DNA of 64,000 bases, taken from positions 23,981,165 to 24,045,164 of the forward strand of contig JASEVX010000012.1 in assembly GCA_031761405.1 (NCBI GenBank). Reading direction: 5' to 3'. Under the pieces are notes generated by a model, which searched no databases, was not told where the DNA came from, and saw only the letters and a program-made list of their open reading frames with translations. Of the stretch, positions 25,679-37,500 are shown in pieces; position 1 is the stretch's first letter; each line of letters starts with the position of its first letter. Origin of the DNA: Serripes groenlandicus. Lineage: Eukaryota; Mollusca; Bivalvia; Cardiida; Cardiidae. The translations under genes and the position numbers were made by a program.

Positions 25679-28557
25679 CAGACAGACAGACAGAGAGACA
25701 GAGAGAGACAGAGAGAGAGAGACAGAGAGAGACAAAGATTATTATTCATACCTGAATCTGCCATTGGTGGTGGCGGTGGTAGAGCTGGGAAGGCACCACC
25801 ACCTTGTAGCGCATGCATGGCTTTATGGTATTTCCTCACCGGGTAGACAGAGGAGCCCTTACTGGCGTAATTATCAAAGTCATACTTCCTGGTAACAATT
25901 CTGTAAAAGGGGTAGAGGTAGGAAGTTTTCATCCAACCATACTTTCGGAACAAGAACTGAAAAAGATGAGAGAGTTTGTTTTAAAAGGGAAAAGAACTTT
26001 TTGTTTTTAAGCAATGGCCACTTTTCTTACATTGATCTCAAATGGTATCTTTTCCAAAGAAATCGGCAGTAACATGTATCAGATAAAACAAGAGTTGTCG
26101 GAGGACAATATAGCTCGCCTATCAGGGATATCGTCTATCAGGGCCTACTTCAGAACAGTTATAGCATGGGTATAAAGTCCAAAATCCAAAAGTGGAATAA
26201 TTCAGTTGAAATTGAATTTACAAAAGAAAGACAAGAATTACGCGTAATTAAATGTCTCACTGTGTCCCCTGCTTTGACTATCAAGGCAAGTGTAAAAGAC
26301 AAAAAGTAAACAAAACTCTAACATTGAGCTAAACACATTTTTTTTAAAACAAGAAATAATAAAAAAAAAAAGTTCAAAAATACAAGAAATTTAAAAAAAA
26401 AAATTGAGCTGAACACAAAGTTCCAAAATTCAAGAAAAAAAATAAAAAATAAAAAAATAATGCTCAAAGTTCAAAAATACAAGAAAATTAAAAAAAAAAA
26501 ATGAAATTAATCCAACAAAATATGAAGAAGCTATGCCCAATTTTCAAAATCCAGCAAAAAACAAATGTTTTACCCCAAAAAATATGAATACCCTAGAACC
26601 AGTACTTATTGAGAAAAAAAAAAAATCGAAACTTTAACGTTGAGCTAAACGCAAAATTGAAAAATACAAGAAAAGAAAAAGAAAAAAAATCCAAATGTTT
26701 GAAAAAAATCCATTCCAGAGTTATGGGACTTGACATACAAGGTCCCCTAATGACCCTGAATAAGTGTGTGAAGTTTGAAAGCAACAGCATACACAGTGTC
26801 TGAGAAAAGGCCTTGCACGCAAAGGTTTGACCAAATTTCTAAGTCCAAAAAGGGGCACAATTCAGTCAAAATCCATTCCAGAGTTATGGGACTTGACATA
26901 CAAGGTCCCCTAATGATCCTGAATAAGTGTGTGAAGTTTCAAAGCAACAGTATACACAGTGTCTGAGAAAAGGCCTTGCACGCAAAGGTTTGACCAAAAT
27001 TCTAAGTCAAAAAGGGGCACAATTCAGTCAAAATCCATTCCAGAGTTATGGGACTTGACATACAAGATCCCCTAATGATCCTGAATAAGTGTGTGAAGTT
27101 TCAAAGCAACAGCATACACAGTGTCTGAGAAAAGGCCTTGCACGCAAAGGTTTGACCAAAATTCTAAGTCGAAAAAGGGGCACAATTCAGTCAAAATCCA
27201 TTCCAGAGTTATGGGACTTAACATACAAGGTCCCCTAATGACCCTGAATAAGTGTGTGAAGTTTGAAAGCAACAGCATACACAGTGTCTGAGAAAAGGCC
27301 TTGCACGCAAAGGTTTGACCAAATTTTTAAGTCCAAAAAGGGGCACAATTCAGTCAAAATCCATTCCAGAGTTATGGGACTTGACATACAAGGTCCCCTA
27401 ATGATCCTGAATAAGTGTGTGAAGTTTCAAAGCAACAGCATACACAGTGTCTGAGAAAAGGTCTTGCACGCAAAGGTTTGACCAAGCTGGCAACGCGGAC
27501 GCCAACGCCAACACCAACGCCAACGCCAACGTGATAACATAAGCTCCCCTATTTCTTCGAATAGGCGAGCTAAAAATGGCATTTTATTGTTTGGTGTTTG
27601 GTGTTTAACTCTTTTCAACAGTTTTTCAGTTATATCAGTGTTCCTGGAAAGTTACCAGTACCACTGGTCCATATATCCTGACGCCATGCAGCTAGTCAGT
27701 CATTATGCTAACCCCACAACGCTGAGCACCTAGGAGAGCAGTCACAACTATCATTTTTTTAAGTCTTTGGTTTTGTTTTTGTTTGTTTGGAGTTTAACGC
27801 CGCTTTCAACAGCTTTGGTCATATCACGGCGGTCAGTGCACCTACCCATGTTTTCCTGGCTTTCCTACACCAGTACTTACACAACATTCTTTCGAAGCCA
27901 CTGACTACTCTCTCACATAGATCAGAGGTGAGAGGCGATGGAAAAATCGCCCGATAGAATGTCGCCGCAAACTAAGTCTTTGGTATGATCTTGGTGTCTA
28001 GGTGGAGATACCCGACTTCTAGGTAAATGTCAGTCAAATGACCTCGTAGTCTTCGACTGCATGCCAGGCCAGGTTCTACGCTATATGTATTATTATATTT
28101 ACCCTTTCCCACATACAAAACATAGGCAGCAAATGACTTTAGAAACATCCAGGCAAAATAGAGAAGCTCTATATAAATGGAAAATCTCTATAATTGATTG
28201 GATAACCTATGACTAACAAGAGTTGTCGGAGGACAATATAGCTCGCCTATCAGGGATATCGTCTATCAGGGCCTACTTCAGAACAGTTATAGCATGGGTA
28301 TAAAGTCCAAAATCCAAAAGTGGAATAATTTAAATTGAATTTACAAAAGAAAGACAAGAATTACGCGTAATTAAATGTCTCACTGTGTCCCCTGCTTTGA
28401 CTATCAAGGCAAGTGTTAAAGACAAAAAGTAAACAAAACTCTAACATTGAGCTAAACACAATTATTTTTAAACAAGAAATAATAAAAAAAAAAAAAAAAA
28501 AAATACAAGAAATTTAAAAAAAAAAATTGAGCTGAACACAAAGTTCCAAAATTCAAG

Positions 28558-28592
<35 letters not shown>

Positions 28593-31500
28593 TGCTCAAA
28601 GTTCAAAAATACAAGAAAATTAAAAAAAAAAAAATGAAATTAATCCAACAAAATATGAAGAAGCTATGCCCAATTTTCAAAATCCAGCAAAAAAAAAATG
28701 TTTTACCCCAAAAAATATGAAAGCCAGAGAACCAGTACTTATTGAGAAAAAAAAAAAATCGAAACTTTAACGTTGAGCTAAACGCAAAATTGAAAAATAC
28801 AAGAAAAGAAAAAGAAAAAAATCCAAATGTTTGAAAAAAATCCATTCCAGAGTTATGGGACTTGACATACAAGGTCCCCTAATGACCCTGAATAAGTGTG
28901 TGAAGTTTGAAAGCAACAGCATACACAGTGTCTGAGAAAAGGCCTTGCACGCAAAGGTTTGACCAAATTTCTAAGTCCAAAAAGGGGCACAATTCAGTCA
29001 AAATCCATTCCAGAGTTATGGGACTTGACATACAAGGTCCCCTAATGATCCTGAATAAGTGTGTGAAGTTTCAAAGCAACAGCATACACAGTGTCTGAGA
29101 AAAGGCCTTGCACGCAAAGGTTTTACCAAATTTCTAAGTCCAAAAAGGGGCACAATTCAGTCAAAATCAATTCCAGAGTTATGGGACTTGACATACAAGG
29201 TCCCATAATGACCCTGAATAAGTGTGTGAAGTTTGAAAGCAACAGCATACACAGTGTCTGAGAAAAGGCCTTGCATGCAAAGGTTTGACCAAATTTCTAA
29301 GTCAAAAAGGGGCACAATTCAGTCAAAATCCATTCCAGAGTTATGGGACTTGACATACAAGGTCCCCTAATGATCCTGAATAAGTGTGTGAAGTTTCAAA
29401 GCAACAGCATACACAGTGTCTGAGAAAAGGCCTTGCACGCAAAGGTTTGACCAAATTTCTAAGTCCAAAAAGGGGCACAATTCAGTCAAATTCAATTCCA
29501 GAGTTATGGGACTTGACATACAAGGTCCCCTAATGACCCTGAATAAGTGTGTGAAGTTTGAAAGCAACAGCATACACAGTGTCTGAGAAAAGGCCTTGCA
29601 TGCAAAGGTTTGACCAAATTTCTAAGTCCAAAAAGGGGCACAATTCAGTCAAAATCCATTCCAGAGTTATGGGACTTGACATACAAGGTCCCCTAATGAT
29701 CCTGAATAAGTGTGTGAAGTTTCAAAGCAACAGCATACACAGTGTCTGAGAAAAGGCCTTGCACGCAAAGGTTTGACCAAGCTGGCAACGCGGACGCCAA
29801 CGCCAACGCCGGGGTGATAACATAAGCTCCCCTATTTCTTCGAATAGGCGAGCTAAAAATGGAAAACATTGTGACAAAAGGAGAAATTGCACGTTTTGTG
29901 CAATTTCTTCTTTTGTTACAATGTTTTCAAAAGGCCGTCTGCTGCAGAGGCGTCAGAAAGCGTCTATATGAGGGAAAGGGATAACGTTGAAAATATTGTT
30001 GAAAGGAATCATTGCTCTGACTCCTTTTGTCACAATGTTTTCAAAAGTTGCCTGCTGAAGAGGTGTCAGAACGAGTCTTTTTAAAAGTGGGAAAGGGTTA
30101 ATTTATAATGGGAATAGCAGTCCTATGTTTGACTCTAACGTCACACACTTACCAAAGCCAGAATCATGAGCATGATGATAAACAGTCCACTTCCGAGAAG
30201 GATGAAAATGACTGGCCAATCGGGGGCCTGAAGCACATCCTGGTTAATGCCGACACCATTCGCAACGAGGTTCAGCGTGGTAACGGGAAAGAAAGGTCCC
30301 GTTGATGAGCACTGTGTGTTGGCCTGCATTACAGTGACGTACTGGAAACAAAGTAAAAATATGTTGTGTTAAATAGATACTTATTCATTTGACCCTTTCC
30401 CACATATAACAAATCGGCAACAGACAGCTTTGAAAACATATTGGCAAAAGTTATGGAAAATCTCTATAATTTAAAATAAAGTAATTAAGTTGAAAAAATT
30501 GTGGCAAAATATAAATTTTTCATTATGTGCAATTCCTCCTATTTCCACAATGCTTTCAAAAGTTGTCTGCTGCAGAGGCATCTGCAAGCATCTTTATGTG
30601 AGAAAGGGTTAAATATAAACTAATTGAATTAAACAATTGGACCCTGTGAAGCCTGTGCCACCAGATTAGTGACGCTAATCCATTCTGGGTCTATACTCAA
30701 ATCAACATTTTCATCTTGATATTCCTAAAATTGGCTATAGACTCTTCAAAATGCAAAGCTGGACAAGTCAATCTAAACAAGAGCACCACAGAGCGAATGT
30801 CTGTTTCTTCTAAGTTGAAAGAGGGGCATTACTGAATAATTATTACAGCCAGTGTTATTTTACTTGATAAAGACATGCGTATTGTTCCTAGGAACATGGG
30901 TACCAAGTTTCTTTTAAAAAGTTTAATTCAGCATTGAAAAGGTTAATCACTCTGAGCCTTTCCACAATAAAATCAACATTATGGTATCTGCATAATGTAT
31001 GCCGGAAAGGGTTTATATTTTACCACAAGCTGGACTTTTACTGTAATGCCTAGGGAACCCGAAATCTTGGGGCACAGTATAAAACTTGAACAGACAAACA
31101 GACGGACAAAAGCACAAACACTATACATGTATAATATATAGCCCCTGAATCTTGAATGTCGAGAGAAGGGGTAAAATACTCTCACCATTTTCTTGTAAAC
31201 ATTAGAACTGGAGTAAAAGACATATGTGCCGGCCTCATTAAATTGGTAGGAGAACAGTGTTGTGCTGGTACTCGTTTGTGACTGCGCCTCAGCCAGCTTT
31301 CGGAAACCTCCATAGTCAAACTGGGAGTTGGTGTTGTAGAGGTTGTTCCTGTAAGAAAGTGAATGTAAATTTGACCCCTTTCCACTTGTTAATGTGTTTT
31401 GACATATCTGCAGGATTTGTCATTTGAAAACATCGTCTCAAAAGGGTCATGAAGACAACATCTGATGAAATAAATGCAAGTTACGCCTTTTCCCACATAC

Positions 31501-34500
31501 AACAAATCTTCGCAGCAGACAAATTTAAAAAAGCTCAGGTAAAATTGGATAGATAATCGAAAATATTGTGACAAAAGGGGAAACTGTTCATTATGAGCAA
31601 TTTTTGCTTTTGTCAAAATGTTTTCAAAAAGTCCTGCAATAGGGGGAATGAGGTAGAATATTTTAAGCTTAGCAGTTCACCTGAACATAAAAATAGAACT
31701 TAACCCTTTCTCAGATACCGACGCTTTCTGATGCCTCTGCAGCAGACAACTTTGGAAAACATTATGGCAAAAGAAGAAATTGCTCATAATGAGCAATTTC
31801 TCAATTTGCCACCATTTGCCACCATATTTTCAACTCTATTCTGAAATTTAAGTGTCACATGTAGGTTTTTTCTAGATTTGTCCTCATATGTTTTCAAAGT
31901 TGTCTGCTGCAGATTTGATGTATCTGTTAAATGGTTGAACATTCTTCTAACGCCGCCAACTCTGACATGTAGAAACAGAAACAATAACAACAGAGTGCAA
32001 CCAAAGGTTCTCCTGGGACAAAGCCAAAATAAGGTTATTGATTGATTGATTGGTGTTTTACTCCGCTTTCAACAATTGTTCAGTTATATCGCAGCGTTTC
32101 CTGGGTAAGTTACCAGTACTACTGGTCCTTTTATCCTGACACCAGCCAGTCAGTTGTAATGCTAACCCTGCAACACTGAGCATCTAGGTGGGCATCCACT
32201 ACTACCATTTTCTTTAACCCTTTCCCTCATACGACAATTCTGCAGCAGACGACTTTGAACGTATTTTGTCAAAACATAGGAAATCTCCATAATTGAATGG
32301 ATAACCTATGACAAAAAGTAGAAAACATTGTGGCAAAAGGAGAAATTGCACGTTTTGTGCAATTTCTTCTTTTGTCACTATGTTTTCAAAAAGCCATCTG
32401 CTGCAGAGGCGTCAGAAAGTGTCTATATGAGGGAAAAGGTTAAAGTCTTTCCAAGCAAGGTAAAAAAAAAGTATAACAACTGAAAAATAAGTTAAAGTAT
32501 TTCATTTTTATTTGGAGTTGAAAACATGCAAGATTTATACTTAGGTCTGTAAAATACCTGCTTCTAAGCATTAAAAAAGAACTTAATAACCCTGCCGAGG
32601 ACTAAATGAATCTTTAGACATAAGAAGAATATTATTCGCAGTCAACTACTAGTAAAGAGTCATGCGAGAAAAGGATGTGAATAATGATTTCAGGGACTTA
32701 GTCTTATCACAAAGTTGGAATGCTCTATGATATACAGTCCAACCTGTGTTTAAAGACCACACATGGGAAGAGAACAATATGGTCTTTGTTCACAGGTGGT
32801 CTTTATTTACAGGGTCATTAATGCAGAAAAGTGAGTAATTGGGAAACTAAAAGTGTGGTTGCTATAGACAGGGAATTGCTAAACAAAAATGGTCTTTTAG
32901 CACAGGTTTGACTGCATAAAGCCATTGTCATGTTAAGACGATGTAGTTTTCTTTGAAGAAGATATGAAACAAGAGGGCCATGATGGCCCTATATCGCTCA
33001 CCTGATTTAATAGAACTTCAATAGTTTTCAAAGTTTTTACTCTTTTTAGGCCAATACTTTTGGACAAGAAGATTTTTAAAGTTTTAACAATGCACATATA
33101 AGGAAAACAAGCTCCGCCCCCTGGCGGCCATGATTTTCAACGGATAAAAAATATTTAAACAATCTTGGTAAAGGGTGCCCCAAGGAACATTTGTGCAAAA
33201 TAATTTTTAAATCGGGCCAGTACTTTTGGACAAGAAGATTTTTTAAAGTTTTAACAATGCACATATAAGGAAAACAAGCTCCGCCCCCTAGCCCCCATGT
33301 TTTTCAACGGATTGGAAATATTTGTACAATCTTGGTAAAGGGTTCCCCAAGGAACATTTGTGCAAAATAATTTTTAAATCGGGCCAGTTCTTTTGGACAA
33401 GAAGATTTTTAAAGTTTTAACAATGCACATATAAGAAAAACTAGCTCCGACGCCTGGCGGCCATGCTTTTCAACGGATCGGAAATATTTGAACAATCTTG
33501 GTAAAGGGTGCCCTAAGGAACATTTGTGCAAAATAATTTTCAAATTGGGCCAGTACTTTTGGACAAGAAGATTTTTAAAGTTTTAACAATGCACATATAA
33601 GGAAAACAAGCTCCGCCCCCTGGCGGCCATGTTTTTCAACGGATCAAAAATATTTGAACAATCTTGGTAAAGGGTGCACCAAGGAACATTAATTTTGTGC
33701 AAAAAAAAATTCAAATCGGCCCAGTACTTTTGGACAAGAAGATTTTTCAAAGTTTAACAACGCACATATAAGGAAAACAAGCTCCGCCCCCTGGCGGCCA
33801 TGTTTTTTTCAACGGATTGGAAATATTTGAACAATCTTGGTAAAGAGTGTCCCAAGGAACATTTGTGCAAAATAATTTTCAAATCGGGCAAGTACTTTTG
33901 GACAAGAAGATTTTTAAAGTTTTAACAATGCACATATAAGGAAAACAAGCTCCGCCCCCTGGCGGCCATGTTTTTCAACGGATCAAAAATATTTGAACAA
34001 TCTTGGTAAAGGGTGCACCAAGGAACATTTGTGCAAAAAAAAATTCAAATCGGCCCAGTACTTTTGGACAAGAAGATTTTTCAAAGTTTAACAATGCACA
34101 TATAAGGAAAACAAGCTCCGCCCCCTGGCGGCCATGTTTTTCAACGGATTGGAAATATTTGAACAATCTTGGTAAAGAGTGTCCCAAGGAACATTTGTGC
34201 AAAATAATTTTCAAATCGGGCCAGCACTTTTGGACAAGAAGATTTTTAAAGTTTTAACAATGCACATATAAGGAAAATAAGCTCCGCCCCCTGGCGGCCA
34301 TGTTTTTCAACGGATCGGAAATATTTGAACAATCTTGGTAGAGGGTACCCCAAGGAACATTTGTGCAAAATAATTTTCAAATCAGGCCAGTACTTTTGGA
34401 CAAGAAGATTTTTTAAGATTTGGTAATTTTCCCCTTTTCTGATGCCGCAGCAACCAAAGTTCTACTTGGAATTAATTTCTTTGAACAACTTTGAAAGAGG

Positions 34501-37500
34501 ACTACCTAAGGACCATTCCTGTGAAGTTATTTTGAAATCTGTTCATTGGTTTAGTAGAAGAAGTCATTTGTAGGAAATTGTTAACAGACGCCGCCGACGA
34601 CGACGACGCAGACGACGCCGGACGGTGAGTGATCACAAAAGCTCACCTTGCACTTCGTGCTTAGGTGAGCTAAAAAAACTTTCATCCAAGTGAAACAGAA
34701 TAATTTTTAAAAAAATAAGTTCCTAGAGGAATGATTACAGAAACATGCAGATGACTTTTAGGCACATTGGCAAAAAGATTGTTTTTTAAAACAGTATGTA
34801 AAAAGGAGAAATGGCTCCACTGTTTTAACTCTTTCAGCGCAAATGGCAATATTGAGGCTTTTGCAAACAATACAGATTCAGGTGAGACAGCTTGATAACA
34901 AGCCTTTATGCCTTTAGTTAAGTTATCAAAATATTCCAAACACTCTAATTACATGAAAAATAGTTTCACCCGCTTTTTGAATATGGAATAAAATCTATCC
35001 ATAAACGAGTTAATTTCTCCACTTTCCACACATTTTCTGCCAATGTGTCATAAAGTCACCTGCAATTTCTCCTTTTGCCACAATGTTTTCCACTTTTTGT
35101 CATAGGTTATCCATTCAATTATGGAGATTTTCTATTTTTTGACAAAATACGTTCAAAGTCGTCTGCTGCAGAATTGTCGTATGAGGGAAAGGGTTAAATG
35201 TTATCAACATCTAAAAGAATGTGATCTACCTACCTGTCATACACTGGGTAGTTAGTGTTATCAACGGCCCAGATCATGAAGGCTCCGTTCTCAAGGCACA
35301 CTATTGGGTTCTTGATTCCACTGAATGTTGTTCCGTTGAACGTTGCAGTGGCGAGTAGTCGACGGCGACTCCACCAAGCGGAGTTGCTGTCCTCTGTTGC
35401 ATTGCCCGAGATGTTGGTTTTGATGTTATTATTAAAAATGTCTATCATAGCCGCTGTATCTGCGCCATACACTCCTATGAAACAGAGAGAAAAAAAAAGA
35501 GTATAGAAAAAATGTTAATTCCTTCACTGCCCAATTTCAAGAAGTCAACTTTTTCATGTTGAAAATTGGACCATTCCATTTTATGTCCAACAGGAAATTT
35601 GGTAAAATTTATTTTCTAAGTGGCAAACAATGCAGATTTCAGAAGAGATAACTCGTTGTGAGCTGTCTCGACTGAATCTGCGTTGTTTGCATGAGTCTTT
35701 AATTAACCAATTCCTACTTACAGACGCATTTTGACACATCTGCAGCAGAATGTTTTTGAAAACACTGTTGCGAAAAGGAGAAATTGATGATTATGAGCAA
35801 AGTTTCCTTTCGCCAAAATGTTTCCAACTTTATTCAATAATTGTTCTTTCATTTACATGGTTTTGATTAAATATTTTCAGTAGTTTGCTGCTGTTTTTTT
35901 GTATGTGGGAATGGCTTAAAAGATATTATTTGACTAGATTTTTTCAAAGTAGTCTGCTGCAGATTTGTTGTTTGTAGAGAGGGACAACCGTTTTTAAGAT
36001 TGGTGAAAATAAGTTTTTATTGAATGATTTTAGTTAAATGCTACTTTTAACAAATTTCAGATATATCACTATAGCCAGTTCTCCTACCAATGTGTTTCCT
36101 GGTTTTCTCATACCAGTACTCCACACAACAGATTTTCCAAGCAACTGGCTGCTTTTCCATATATACTTTTAGACTGTTGGTGGAAGAACAAGAGCTGTCG
36201 GAGGACAGCGCGCTCGACTTTTTTGTGCTTGCCAATAAAACAAAACTCTTTGGGTGGTACAAAAAACATAACCAGGTACTTTATCATATTATTTATAAAC
36301 AAAGTACTTTATATAAGTCAAAAGAGGGTCATAATTCTTACAAAAACCTTTACTAAATTATGCACTCTTGGCTGTTGGTAGAGGTAATGATGGTATAAGA
36401 TTTTTGTAAGTGTTTAAGCTATATCTCTTATTGTTTTGAAAAAAATTGATTGGGTATGAATAACTTTACCAAAATTCTAAATTGAGAAAGGGCCATAATT
36501 TTAAAAAAAAAATTGACAGAGTTATGTACTGTTGTCTGTTGATGGAGGTAATGATGGTAAATAAGTATTTCTAAGTGTATATATAGAAGCTATATCTCTA
36601 ATGGTTTTGAAAAAAGTGGGGTTGTACAAAAAACTACCGGGACAGAGTTATGTACTCTTGTCTGTTGATGGAGTTAATGATGGTGAAAAAGCGTTGTAAG
36701 TTTCAAAGCAATATCTGTAATGGTGTTGAAAAAAAGTGAATTGGTGCAAAAAACTTTACAAAAATTCGAAGTAGAAAAAAATATATAATTCTTAAAAAAA
36801 CCTTGACAAGAGTTATGTACTCTTGTCTGTCGATGGAGGTAATGATGGTAAATAAGTATTTTAAGTGTATAAGCTATATCTCTAATGGTTTTTCAAAAAA
36901 GTGGGGTGGTACGAAAAACTTAACCAAGATTCTAAGTCGAAAAAGGGCCATAATTCTTACAAAAACCTTGACAGAGTTATGTGCTCTTGTCTGTTGATGA
37001 AGGTAATGATGGTTAATAAGTGTTGTAAGTTTCAAAGCAATATCTGTAATGGTTTTGACAAGAAATGGAATTGGTACAAAAAACTTAACGAAAATTCTTA
37101 GTCGAAAAGGGGCATAATTCTTACAAAACCTTGACAGAGTTATGTACTCTCGTCTGTTGATGGAGGTTATGATGGTGAATAAGTGTTGCAAGTTTCAAAG
37201 TAACATCTGTAAATTGGTACAAAAACCTTAACCAAGGTGTGACAGCAAACCCGACGCCGAGGCGAGTAGTATAGCTAGCCTTTTCTTCGAAAAGTCGAGC
37301 TAAAAATGACGCTTAGCACACAGTGACTTCGGTCAAACGTAGGAAGGAATGTTGGCCAAGCTGTGATTCAAACTGACAAAAACAACAACCCCTAGATTGA
37401 CAGCCAATTCAGCTACAGCGGAAGGGCGAATATAAGATTAAGATCAATTGCTTTAGTTAAACCCTTTCCCACATAAAAGTAATACAAAGCAGATGATTTT

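Larger units (their letters stand above)
23710..25751. other. Intron 14
   Basis: About 23860-24230 is bounded by AAAGCGACTGTAATCCAG and CTGGATTTCAGTCGCTTTAA (possible TIR element with A/T-rich interior); then a decayed MITE, the palindromic MITE copy 2 (24641-24890), a tandem-repeat element (24925-25556) and a (GA)n tract. Confidence 0.5.
25957..30152. other. Intron 13 (4.2 kb): two near-identical Helentron-like elements and SINEs
   Basis: Helentron-like copies at 26089-27575 and 28217-29857, SINE pieces at 27583-28078, a MITE split by the second copy (28098-29984), and another MITE at about 29985-30101. Almost no unassigned sequence remains. Confidence 0.7.
31349..35233. other. Intron 11 (3.9 kb)
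   Basis: MITE relics at about 31374-31640 and 31690-31935, a SINE split by a MITE (32037-32460), a Tc1/mariner-like element (32735-32913), a large Helentron-like element (32970-34675), a foldback relic (34840-34925) and a MITE right half (35060-35197). Confidence 0.65.

Noticed and set aside
25558..25760. Leu-Ser repeat extension of the exon 14 reading frame
   Set aside because: Translation of the (GA)n microsatellite beyond a good donor at 25750-25751; intronic.
26609..29749. Recurring ~63-residue plus-strand ORF (starting MKATAYTVSEK)
   Set aside because: It is the translation of the 162 bp tandem unit of Helentron-like copies A and B, with no domain or conservation signal beyond DNA repeat identity.
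33003..34257. ORFs of 60-84 codons on both strands
   Set aside because: They fall in the ~166 bp tandem units of a Helentron-like element.
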